DNA from: an uncultured Anaerolineae bacterium
GTDB lineage: Bacteria; Chloroflexota; Anaerolineae; Anaerolineales; Villigracilaceae
Assembly: GCA_903910795.1 (NCBI GenBank)
Contig: CAIWAX010000483.1
Span: 1-34,504, forward strand
Length of the DNA stretch: 34,504 nt
Direction of reading: 5' to 3'
A model generated the notes under the pieces. That model did not search any database. It saw only the letters and a program-made list of their open reading frames with translations, and had not been told where the DNA came from. The translations under genes and the position numbers were made by a program. Positions 17,630-24,667 of the stretch are shown piece by piece (positions within the stretch are counted from its first letter, which is position 1; each line of letters opens with the position of its first letter).

Positions 17630-18553
17630 GTGACCGCGGATATTACTGCCTTACGTAACGCGCTAATCGATGAAATCATCCGCGCTGTGGGTCTGCCCCT
17701 AAACGCCAGACTGCCTCGGTTCCTGTTAGCCAAAATATTTCACGGGCCAATCGAGGAGTTTTCCAGCAGCGGCGCAACTTTCGATCAAATGGTTGCCGAT
17801 GAGGGATTCGAGAAAGCAGCAGCCTGGCTGTTACCCCGGGCTTGCTCAAGCGTAACTGCGCATGGAACAGAGCACATCCCAGCGCGAGGCCCCTTGCTCA
17901 TCATTGCCAACCATCCAGGGACATTTGATGTCCTGCTGATTGCATCCTGCATGAACCGCGATGATATCAAAATCATCACCAGCGATATCGTCTTTTTAAA
18001 GAATCTGCCAAATACCTTTACGCATCTCATTTTCCGCGCCCGCACAAATGACATTTATAGCCGTATGACCGCAATTCGCGCAGGTATCCGCCATCTGCAA
18101 AGTGGTGGGGCCTTGATTCTCCTGGGTAGCGGGTTACTCGATCCTGATCCGGAAATCTCTGCGCTGGCAGAGAAGAACCTTGAGCATTGGTCTCCCTCAA
18201 TTGATTTATTTTTGGAAAAGGTACCCGAGACGAATATTCTCGTCACAATCGTGAGTGGCATGCTTTCCCGCAGTTGGAGCGATCATCCAATTACCTGGTT
18301 GAGACGCGCTGAATGGCGGAAACACTTACTGGCAGAGGTCGGACAGGTGGCTCAACAGCTTTTATTCCCCGGCAGCCTGTACCTGACACCGCATATTAGT
18401 TTTGCCCAGGCTGTAGGTATAGCCGAATTACAGCGTGAAAGCAGTTCTGGTCGAAACTTGCCAGCCATTATTACCCGCGCAAAAACTTTAATGGCACAAC
18501 ATCTGGACCGAATCACTTATGTACCCTGCGGGTCGGCAGAAGCAGGGAACTGA
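17630..18553 (+). CDS. PlsC-like (lysophospholipid) acyltransferase
   Basis: A 307-aa protein with the acyltransferase HX4D motif in IIANHPGTFD (His95, Asp100), preceded by ARGPLLII as in the PlsC/LPLAT family. The usual FPEG motif appears replaced by LLGSG in GALILLGSGLLDPD, so the substrate may differ from glycerol-phosphate. A possible interfacial hydrophobic segment surrounds the motif, but there are no clear TM helices. The start is GTG with AAGGAG 11 nt upstream. The last residues (YVPCGSAEAGN) come from a 15-bp unit that overlaps the 3' end. The gene is flanked by a perfect 37-bp inverted repeat, and transcription then enters the ABC transporter genes. A role in membrane-lipid or lipoprotein acylation is inference. 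Confidence 0.8.
   Translation: MTADITALRNALIDEIIRAVGLPLNARLPRFLLAKIFHGPIEEFSSSGATFDQMVADEGFEKAAAWLLPRACSSVTAHGTEHIPARGPLLIIANHPGTFDVLLIASCMNRDDIKIITSDIVFLKNLPNTFTHLIFRARTNDIYSRMTAIRAGIRHLQSGGALILLGSGLLDPDPEISALAEKNLEHWSPSIDLFLEKVPETNILVTIVSGMLSRSWSDHPITWLRRAEWRKHLLAEVGQVAQQLLFPGSLYLTPHISFAQAVGIAELQRESSSGRNLPAIITRAKTLMAQHLDRITYVPCGSAEAGN
18521..18535 (+). repeat. 15-bp palindromic unit at the acyltransferase 3' end
   Basis: GTACCCTGCGGGTCG encodes VPCGS, nine codons before the end of the protein including the stop region, so the unit has changed or extended the C-terminus. Confidence 0.8.
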
Positions 18554-18556
18554 ATG

Positions 18557-18593
18557 GAAAGTACCCACCCACAGGGCAAATGTAAGTTCAGTA
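18557..18593 (-). repeat. 37-bp inverted repeat, right arm
   Basis: A perfect complement of 17377-17413, starting 4 bp after the acyltransferase stop. The pair brackets about 1.14 kb that contains exactly one gene. Confidence 0.9.
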
Positions 18594-18605
18594 AGAGCTG
18601 AATAT

Positions 18606-18650
18606 GTACCCAGTGGGTACGTACCATGCGGGTACGTACCCTGCGGGTTA
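18606..18650 (+). repeat. 15-bp palindromic unit, three tandem copies upstream of the ABC ATPase
   Basis: GTACCCAGTGGGTAC, GTACCATGCGGGTAC and GTACCCTGCGGGTTA follow each other exactly. They lie in the 5' leader, 27 bp before the ABC ATPase start, and could form a hairpin affecting its expression. Confidence 0.9.
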
Positions 18651-18677
18651 GCGAGTCAGTGTTATCAGAGGATTTGT

Positions 18678-19421
18678 ATGGAAGAATTGCCGTCGAACCC
18701 CACACACCCGGCCCTGCCCGCAGGGTACGTAATCCAGGCAACAGGAATAAAGAAGGTTTACAAACGCGGCAGGGAAGAAATTGTAGCCTTATGGGATACC
18801 AACCTGAGCATCCTGCCCGGGGAATTTATCGTCATGATCGGCCCAAGTGGCAGCGGCAAATCAACCCTGTTGCACTTGTTGGGAGGGATTGACCGGCCCA
18901 CCCGAGGTGAATTGCGCGTCAATGGGGTTGACCTGATCACCGCCAACGAGGATGCTCTGACCCGTTTCCGGCGTGACAACATCGGGTTTGTTTTCCAATT
19001 CTATAATCTATTGCCCTCACTCAACGCCCTGGACAACGTCATCCTGCCTCTACTGGCAAAAGGGATGAGTTGGAAAGCCTCCCGGGAGCGTGGGGCGGTT
19101 GTGCTCGAGCAGGTTGGCCTGAGCCACCGCCAAAAGCACACGCCCAGCCAGCTTTCTGGCGGAGAACAGCAGCGCGTTGCCATTGCGCGCGCCATGGCGC
19201 TCGAGCCGCGCGTCATCCTGGCCGATGAACCAACTGGCGACCTGGATAGAGCCTCTTCCAACAGCATTATCAACTTGATGGTTGATCTCAAACAACGCCT
19301 GGGGGTGACCTTCATTGTTGCCACCCACAACCTGAACCTGCTCCAGGTGGCTGACCGCTCGTATGAATTAACAGATGGTCATCTCAACCGCATGTCCAAC
19401 GGACCCGCAGGGTATATATAA
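18678..19421 (+). CDS. MacB/LolD-type ABC transporter ATPase
   Basis: A 247-aa ATPase of the family that works with FtsX-like permeases. Walker A is GPSGSGKS (55-62), the Q-loop [10 protein letters not shown], the signature LSGGEQQ (159-165), Walker [13 protein letters not shown] and the H-loop ATHN. I start it at the ATG at 18678, preceded by GAGG; the track start at 18519 would translate the acyltransferase end and the repeats upstream. Residues 13-18 (LPAGYV) and the C-terminus (GPAGYI) are encoded by 15-bp units, so both ends carry repeat-derived peptides. The permease gene follows after 3 bp. Likely cargo is a lipid, lipoprotein or peptide, in view of the LolA-like lipoproteins downstream. 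Confidence 0.92.
   Translation: MEELPSNPTHPALPAGYVIQATGIKKVYKRGREEIVALWDTNLSILPGEFIVMIGPSGSGKSTLLHLLGGIDRPTRGELRVNGVDLITANEDALTRFRRDNIGFVFQFYNLLPSLNALDNVILPLLAKGMSWKASRERGAVVLEQVGLSHRQKHTPSQLSGGEQQRVAIARAMALEPRVILADEPTGDLDRASSNSIINLMVDLKQRLGVTFIVATHNLNLLQVADRSYELTDGHLNRMSNGPAGYI
18717..18731 (-). repeat. 15-bp palindromic unit near the ABC ATPase start
   Basis: CCCGCAGGGTACGTA, reading PAGYV in frame just before the conserved ATPase fold. Confidence 0.75.
19404..19418 (-). repeat. 15-bp palindromic unit at the ABC ATPase 3' end
   Basis: ACCCGCAGGGTATAT supplies the terminal PAGYI and lies directly before the next gene's start, where a ribosome binding site would be expected; only its AGGG could serve. 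Confidence 0.75.
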
Positions 19422-19424
19422 GCT

Positions 19425-20558
19425 ATGCGCATTTTAGGTTATTTTGTTGCCAATGATCTGATTCACGACCGCTGGCGCAGTCTGCTGACAGTACTCAGCC
19501 TGGCGGTAGTGGTCGTTGGCTATCTGCTGCTCGCCTCGCTCGCACAGGCCTTTGCCGAATTTGGCAAGCAGTCACAAGTCACGGGCAATTTAGTCATTGT
19601 TTCGGCAGAGGCGCTTGACCCCACGGAAGGCTCCTTGAGCGAAGATGTTCTGCGAACCGCTCAACAGGTTGCCCCGGCCCAGATCCAGCGCACCTTTCCA
19701 GTTATTTTTCGTTATTTGAACATCCAGGGTAAAACCATGCAGGTCTGCGCGGTTCCACTGGCTGAGATGCCAGCAGCCCTAAGCCTGGCCCTGGTGGATG
19801 GCGGTTGGCCGTCAGCGCAAGGCGAACGGCAGGTTGTGATCAGTGAAAGCATAGCCCAGGCTACTTCCTGGAAAATCGGAACCAGCGTGAATATTTACGG
19901 CGAGGATTTCCAGGTGACCGGCCTGGTGCGATCCAATGGAGATGATTATTCCGCTGTGTGGATGAGCTATCCCGAAGGCCAGCGCCTGTTCGGGATGAAG
20001 CGCGGCTTCCAAATCGGCTACTTGCCGCTGGTACCTTCGGCAGACCCTGAGAGCGTGCGCCAGAGGCTCCAGGCCGACCCACGCATCTCCACGCACTACT
20101 CGGTCTATCTCGAAAATGCGCTGAGCGCCCGCTATAGCCAGTTCAACCACAATCTACAGACTCTCAGCAGCCTCCTGGCTCTGGTTTCCCTCTCCGCGAT
20201 CACCTTCGGCATGTACAACGCTACCAGTCTCAGCCTCAACGAACGCAGCCGTGAGATCAGCCTGCTGCGGGTGATCGGCTTCACCCAGGCCGGGCTGCGC
20301 GGTTTTCTATTGGTACGCACCCTGGTGCTAACGCTGGCGGGCTATAGCCTGGGCTGGATAGCCGCTCTTTTTCTGATCCATACCTTGAGCCTCCAATCCC
20401 CCGTTGACATACTGGTTGCCCCGGTGGTGCTCAGCCTGAGCCCCTCGATCAGCCTGCTCGGCCTGCTCACGGCAACTGTCTTTGCCTTTCTGGGCATCTG
20501 GCTGACGACCGGACATCTCGCAGCACTGAGCCCGCTGACCAGGAGCGAGCCCGTATGA
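19425..20558 (+). CDS. FtsX-like ABC permease 1
   Basis: A 377-aa membrane protein of MacB/LolCE organisation. There is one N-terminal TM (about 15-38), a ~200-residue extracytoplasmic domain (MacB_PCD-like), and three C-terminal TMs (about 240-265, 290-315, 335-362). LSLNERSREISLLRVIGFTQAGLRGFLL is the conserved FtsX-domain loop. It would pair with permease 2 and the upstream ATPase in a type VII ABC system, which works by mechanotransmission rather than a through-membrane channel. It starts 3 bp after the ATPase stop, with only an AGGG contributed by the 15-bp repeat as a possible ribosome site. Its stop overlaps the next start (ATGA). Confidence 0.9.
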   Translation: MRILGYFVANDLIHDRWRSLLTVLSLAVVVVGYLLLASLAQAFAEFGKQSQVTGNLVIVSAEALDPTEGSLSEDVLRTAQQVAPAQIQRTFPVIFRYLNIQGKTMQVCAVPLAEMPAALSLALVDGGWPSAQGERQVVISESIAQATSWKIGTSVNIYGEDFQVTGLVRSNGDDYSAVWMSYPEGQRLFGMKRGFQIGYLPLVPSADPESVRQRLQADPRISTHYSVYLENALSARYSQFNHNLQTLSSLLALVSLSAITFGMYNATSLSLNERSREISLLRVIGFTQAGLRGFLLVRTLVLTLAGYSLGWIAALFLIHTLSLQSPVDILVAPVVLSLSPSISLLGLLTATVFAFLGIWLTTGHLAALSPLTRSEPV

Positions 20559-21661
20559 GCATGGCTTGCTTCCTGGTCACTCTCCGGCTTGGCCTGCACG
20601 ATCTGCTCAGTCACCGCCGCCTGGTGCTGGTGATGGCGCTCTCAATTGCCATCGCAACCAGCATGTTAGCGATCATAGAAGCCTACCGCGCCGGTCTGGC
20701 AGCCGAATTCGATGAACAAATGCCCAACCTGCTGCTGGTGCATGAAAACCAGTTCTCTGGTGAGTTCTATGGCAGCCAGATTTCCAATCAGGTGGGCGAG
20801 AGTCTCGCCCGGATGGGGATCAGCCTGATCGTGCCAGAAATCCATGCTGTGACTGGTACGGCAGTGGAGAACGCCACGCTCATCCGTGGGGTTGATCTGG
20901 GACAATATACGCGCCTGGAGACCTTCTCCATGGTTTCGGGACGCAGCCTGCAGCCGGGCGACAGCCCGCGCCTGGCCATGCTGGGTGTGCGCCTGGCCGA
21001 AAGCCGCCATCTGAAGGTTGGCGATGTGATTTCGCTGCGCGGCCGGGATTTTAATGTCGTGGGAATTTTTGAGAATGGCACCTATATGGATAATCAAGCC
21101 TGGATTTCGCTGGCCGATGCTCAAACCCTGCTCGGCTGGGGACAGGATATCTCAGTTTACATCATCCCGGATGAAGGTATCCTGCATCCCGGTGATAGCC
21201 TGCCAGGCGGAATTTCCGTGTCGCGCAAAGGCACAAGCGTTCGTTTTATGGCTAATCAGTACCGGCTGCCACTGGCCCTGCTCAGCTCTGTAGCCTTAGC
21301 ACTCGCGATTTCCGCAGCGCTAACCCTCACCAACATCCTCTGGCGGCTGGCGTGGGCGCGCCGGCGCGAGATGGCCATCCTGCGCACGACCGGGTTCCCG
21401 ACCCTATCCCTGGTGGGTTACTTGTTGGCGCAGGCCGGTGGGATCACCCTGCTCGGCGTTTTTCTGGGCGGCCTGTTCGCGATGATCTTTTTCCTGGCTG
21501 TACGGCTGACAGTCTCTGGATTCACCATCGTGCCCCGCCTGGAAGCTCCGATACTGCTTCCCAGCCTGGGCTGGATTGGATTGATGATGTTGGCTGGCAG
21601 TCTGTTGCCGGCCTGGTGGTTGAGCCATTTGAACCTGGCTCAATTGTTACGTTCCGAATGA
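20555..21661 (+). CDS. FtsX-like ABC permease 2
   Basis: A 368-aa partner of permease 1 with the same plan: TM near 23-42, an extracytoplasmic domain, then three TMs in the last ~130 residues. The FtsX loop reads RRREMAILRTTGFPTLSLVGYLL. The 4-bp ATGA overlap with the previous gene indicates translational coupling and a fixed heterodimer. The lipoprotein gene follows 18 bp later, so it probably belongs to the same transcript. No repeat units were seen inside either permease, in contrast to the flanking genes. Confidence 0.9.
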   Translation: MSMACFLVTLRLGLHDLLSHRRLVLVMALSIAIATSMLAIIEAYRAGLAAEFDEQMPNLLLVHENQFSGEFYGSQISNQVGESLARMGISLIVPEIHAVTGTAVENATLIRGVDLGQYTRLETFSMVSGRSLQPGDSPRLAMLGVRLAESRHLKVGDVISLRGRDFNVVGIFENGTYMDNQAWISLADAQTLLGWGQDISVYIIPDEGILHPGDSLPGGISVSRKGTSVRFMANQYRLPLALLSSVALALAISAALTLTNILWRLAWARRREMAILRTTGFPTLSLVGYLLAQAGGITLLGVFLGGLFAMIFFLAVRLTVSGFTIVPRLEAPILLPSLGWIGLMMLAGSLLPAWWLSHLNLAQLLRSE

Positions 21662-21679
21662 TTCACAAAGGAGAAAAAA

Positions 21680-22441
21680 ATGAAAAAGAGGATAACAATA
21701 TGCCTGTCTCTACTTGTGATGGCTATTTTGGCCTGTGGTCTGCCAACTTCCGGTCTTCCAGGCGGCAACCCGCTGGGCGGCAATAATGCCGCCCAGCCGG
21801 TCAGCCTCTCGAAGGGTTTGGCCAGCCTCAATAGCTACCTGGCCACCTTCTCAATCAAGACCAGCGGGCCAGACCCGGCAGATTCTTCAACAATTGTGTA
21901 TGAAAGCCAGCGTTCCCAAAAACAGGATGCCCACTATACCCGTATGACATCCACTCAGGTAAAAAAAGGGGCGGATAGCCCGCAGGGTAATGATAGCGCG
22001 GGCGAAGTCTACCGCATCGGGAATGACCAATGCACCAAATCGGGCGACAAATGGAGTTGGACAAGTATGCCCCCCAACGAGGCAGAAATGCTAAATCTGA
22101 CCATGAACGTGTTTGATATCACGCCCATGATCGATAACCCGACCTTTGTGGCGAATGAGACCGTCAATAATATCCCCACCAAACACTATTCATTTAAGGT
22201 CACCGGATTGGGAGTGAAATCCGGGGCGAATGTGACCGCCAATCAGGGCGATTATTGGCTGGCGGTCGATGGGCAATACATTGTCAAATACTCACTGGTG
22301 GTTGAAACAGTGGTGGATCCTAAAACCAGCATCATCCACATGGAAGTGTTGATTGATGTCAAGAATATTAACCAGCCAGTCAACATCGCCTTCCCGCAAG
22401 CCTGCCTGGACGCAAAAGCGGCGGCCACACCTGTGCCATAA
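21680..22441 (+). CDS. LolA/LppX-like lipoprotein 1
   Basis: A 253-aa lipoprotein. MKKRITICLSLLVMAILAC is a short signal peptide with lipobox ILAC. The mature region (KGLASLNSYLATFSIKT..., GEVYRIGNDQCTKSGDKWSW, NNIPTKHYSFKV, GDYWLAVDGQYIVKYSLVVE) has the alternating strand pattern of the LolA/LppX/LprG fold, which binds acyl chains. I infer the fold by eye. AAGGAG precedes the ATG. Its nearest relative is the next gene; the two share even the leader GATTCACAAAGGAG, so they are tandem duplicates. Residues DSPQGND include a 15-bp-like unit (21979-21990) not matched in the paralogue. It is probably the surface partner of the upstream FtsX-type transporter. Confidence 0.8.
   Translation: MKKRITICLSLLVMAILACGLPTSGLPGGNPLGGNNAAQPVSLSKGLASLNSYLATFSIKTSGPDPADSSTIVYESQRSQKQDAHYTRMTSTQVKKGADSPQGNDSAGEVYRIGNDQCTKSGDKWSWTSMPPNEAEMLNLTMNVFDITPMIDNPTFVANETVNNIPTKHYSFKVTGLGVKSGANVTANQGDYWLAVDGQYIVKYSLVVETVVDPKTSIIHMEVLIDVKNINQPVNIAFPQACLDAKAAATPVP
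21978..21992 (-). repeat. Degenerate 15-bp unit in lipoprotein 1
   Basis: GCCCGCAGGGTAATG is flanked by GATAGC on the left and TGATAGC on the right, perhaps a small duplication. The paralogue has unrelated sequence here and is two codons shorter, so the comparison is suggestive only. Confidence 0.5.
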
Positions 22442-22464
22442 AGCGATTCACAAAGGAGAAAAAT

Positions 22465-24237
22465 ATGAAAAACAGGATGGCAATCTTCCTACCCGCAGGG
22501 TACATATCTCTACTTGTGATGGCGATGTTGGCCTGTAGCCTATCGACCTCTGTCACTCCGGGAGGAAACCCACTGGGTAATAATAATTCCGGCCAGCCGG
22601 TCAGCCTCTCGAAGGGTCTGGCCAGTCTCAATAGTTACCGGGCCACCATTACCATCAAAACCAAGGGCCCGGACCCAACAGATTCCTCAGCCATCGTATA
22701 CGAAGCTCAGCGCTCTCAACAGCAAAATGCCCGCTACACCCGTACAACCTCCTCTCAAGTCAAAAAGGGAGTGGAGAGTTCTGGCAGCAACGCTGACGAA
22801 GTCTACCGTATCGGAAATGACCAGTGCACCAAATCGGGTGACCAGTGGAGTTGGACGAGCATGCCCGCCAACGAGGCTGAAATGATGGATCTGAGCCTGA
22901 ACGTGTTTGATCCCACCCCCATCATTGATAACCCGACCTTTGTTGCCAACGAAACGGTCAATAATATCCCCAGCAAACATTACACCTTTAAAGTCAGCGG
23001 GCTGGGAGATAAATCCGGAGCGAAGGTGACCTCCAACCAGGGCGATTACTGGCTGGCGGTCGATGGGCAATACATCGTCAAATACTCCCTGGTGGTCGAA
23101 ACTGTCGTGGATACGAAAACCAGCATCGCGCACATGGAAACGTTCATTGAAGTCAAGGATATTAACCAGCCGGTCAGTATCGCCTTCCCACAAGCCTGCA
23201 AAGATGCGGCTACGGCCAAGCCCCTGTCTCCCAATCAAAGTCCTCAAACGCCCACTGACATCCCGGCTGTAATTCCAACCCGTGCGCCCACTGACGTCCC
23301 TGTAATTCCAACTACAGTGCCGAATCCCACCCAGGACTCAACCACCGGCGGATTTGCGGGTTCGTGGGATACGAAGTACGGAGATATGACTTGCACTGTC
23401 GTTGGTGAAAACGTGAACTGTACGTATACCCATAACGCCGGTAGAGTCGAAGCTTTTTTGAATCCTGACGGGAGGTCGCTGGAGGGCAGTTGGTTTGAAG
23501 CCCCCACCTATAAGCCACCCGCCCACGCAGGCAAAATGGTCTGGAGCCTTTCCGCGGATGGAAATTCTTTCACCGGCCAATGGTGGTACGGGCCGGCTGG
23601 CGATGGGGGTATGTGGACAGGCGCCCGAAAAACGGGTTCAGCCTCAACGAATAGCGGATCGGCACTTTTTGAGGATGATTTTTCAACCCCAAATAAAACA
23701 ATCTGGCCGGAGGATAGTGATGAAAACCATTTCAGGGGGTTCTCTGAAGGTGGCAAATATGGAATTACTATCTTGAATCCCGGTAAAATTGCTGTAGCGA
23801 TTCCAAGTGTTCCCTTAAACGCAGAGACCCTGACGGATGTCGTGGTTGAATTTACAGCTACAATCGTCGACGGCTGGGAAAGTGACGCTGGTTATTACGA
23901 GGTGGGCTGCCGCCGCACAGGAGATGGTGGGTATGCTGTACTTTTTTATAACGGTTATTATGCCGTGGAATACGAAAATGCCAAAGCAAATATCTCCTTT
24001 CTTAAAAGCAAATGGGTAAAGACTACGGCCATTCAACAGTATGATAATCGCGTCAAGGTAAGCTGTATTGGCAGCACCATTACGGTGTGGGTCAACGACC
24101 AACTGCTGGTTCAAGTCAGTGATCCACAAGCGCGCGCCAAAAGCGGATTTGTATGGCTGGGTGCTGGGGCCTTTGATAAGCCCTCTCCCAACGGGGTAAA
24201 AGTATTATTTGATGATTTCAGGGAGTCCATCCCATGA
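22465..24237 (+). CDS. Multidomain LolA/LppX-like lipoprotein 2
   Basis: A 590-aa lipoprotein. The signal peptide MKNRMAIFLPAGYISLLVMAMLAC contains an inserted PAGYI encoded by a 15-bp unit; lipobox MLAC. Residues ~45-250 are a close paralogue of lipoprotein 1. A Pro/Thr linker (PTDIPAVIPTRAPTDVPVIP) leads to a small beta-rich domain (GFAGSWDTKYGDMTCTVVG..FTGQWWYGP, about 285-385). A C-terminal LamG/concanavalin-like domain (LFEDDFSTPNKTIW ... VLFDDFRESIP, about 400-590) may bind carbohydrate. AAGGAG precedes the ATG. The extra domains suggest this copy attaches the lipid- or cargo-binding module to cell-wall or external glycans; this is inference. Confidence 0.82.
   Translation: MKNRMAIFLPAGYISLLVMAMLACSLSTSVTPGGNPLGNNNSGQPVSLSKGLASLNSYRATITIKTKGPDPTDSSAIVYEAQRSQQQNARYTRTTSSQVKKGVESSGSNADEVYRIGNDQCTKSGDQWSWTSMPANEAEMMDLSLNVFDPTPIIDNPTFVANETVNNIPSKHYTFKVSGLGDKSGAKVTSNQGDYWLAVDGQYIVKYSLVVETVVDTKTSIAHMETFIEVKDINQPVSIAFPQACKDAATAKPLSPNQSPQTPTDIPAVIPTRAPTDVPVIPTTVPNPTQDSTTGGFAGSWDTKYGDMTCTVVGENVNCTYTHNAGRVEAFLNPDGRSLEGSWFEAPTYKPPAHAGKMVWSLSADGNSFTGQWWYGPAGDGGMWTGARKTGSASTNSGSALFEDDFSTPNKTIWPEDSDENHFRGFSEGGKYGITILNPGKIAVAIPSVPLNAETLTDVVVEFTATIVDGWESDAGYYEVGCRRTGDGGYAVLFYNGYYAVEYENAKANISFLKSKWVKTTAIQQYDNRVKVSCIGSTITVWVNDQLLVQVSDPQARAKSGFVWLGAGAFDKPSPNGVKVLFDDFRESIP
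22491..22505 (-). repeat. 15-bp unit inserted in the signal peptide of lipoprotein 2
   Basis: ACCCGCAGGGTACAT interrupts a stretch otherwise matching lipoprotein 1 (CCT then TCTCTACTTGTGATGGC). The net difference from the paralogue is exactly 15 bp. It adds PAGYI inside the hydrophobic core region without breaking the frame. Confidence 0.9.
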
Positions 24238-24250
24238 TCAATCTTGACTT

Positions 24251-24269
24251 AAAAACACCGCCTGTTTTT
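24251..24269 (+). terminator. Weak terminator after lipoprotein 2
   Basis: AAAAACA pairs with TGTTTTT around a CCGCC loop, 14 bp past the stop. The stem is AT-rich, so efficiency is doubtful. Confidence 0.35.
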
Positions 24270-24299
24270 CAGCGCACCCCACGCAATTGTCATGCAGTT

Positions 24300-24540
24300 C
24301 GTAACTACTCAGCCATGTCATTGTGAGCGCTCTCCAGCGAGCGTGGCAATCTCCTCACCGGAAGCAGGGATTGCCACGCCGCCACACCTGCCCCTTGTTT
24401 CACCCCTTGCTTCACCCCTTGTTTCACCCCTTGTTTCACCCCGGTGCTCTTCCGGGGCTGCTCTTCCGGGGGTGTCCTTCGGGAAAGAACAAAAGCGGCG
24501 GCTCGCAATGACAATTTCGGAGTATGGCTGAGTAGTAACT
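24300..24540. mobile_element. MITE-like element, copy 2, with apparent 6-bp target duplication
   Basis: The left end GTAACTACTCAGCCAT and right end ATGGCTGAGTAGTAAC are inverted repeats with one mismatch. GCAGTT occurs directly on both sides (24294-24299 and 24541-24546), as expected for a target duplication. The ends resemble those of copies 1 and 3 (CGTAACTRCTCA). The interior differs: just inside the ends lie TCATTGTGAGCG and CTCGCAATGACA, a second inverted pair, and then a 12-bp tandem array. No transposase is encoded. Confidence 0.65.
24391..24438 (+). repeat. 12-bp tandem repeat, four copies
   Basis: CCCCTTGTTTCA repeated four times (the second has GCTTCA), followed by a fifth partial CCCC. 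It lies inside MITE-like copy 2 and is a likely length-variable locus. Confidence 0.85.
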
Positions 24541-24667
24541 GCAGTTCTATCTTTTTCGCAATCTTTGACTTTGTCAAAAGTCCAATGCAAGCGATATAGA
24601 GGGGCAGAGATGAAAGTCCGTGGAAGCCCTGGTATTGGCCAGTTGGATTGTTTTCTTTCTTCCAGGC

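Larger units (their letters stand above)
24238..24667. other. Intergenic region, 430 bp
   Basis: Between convergent lipoprotein 2 and the alpha/beta hydrolase. It contains an AT-rich hairpin (24251-24269), a MITE-like element (24300-24540) with an internal 12-bp tandem array, and about 125 bp before 24667 in which I see nothing clear apart from a small GACTTT/AAAGTC inverted repeat. The several ~60-90 aa ORFs here are repeat artefacts. Confidence 0.6.

Noticed and set aside
18519-18677. Upstream extension of the ABC ATPase (track start at 18519)
   Set aside because: It overlaps the acyltransferase 3' end and only translates the 37-bp and 15-bp repeats; ATG 18678 has a ribosome site.
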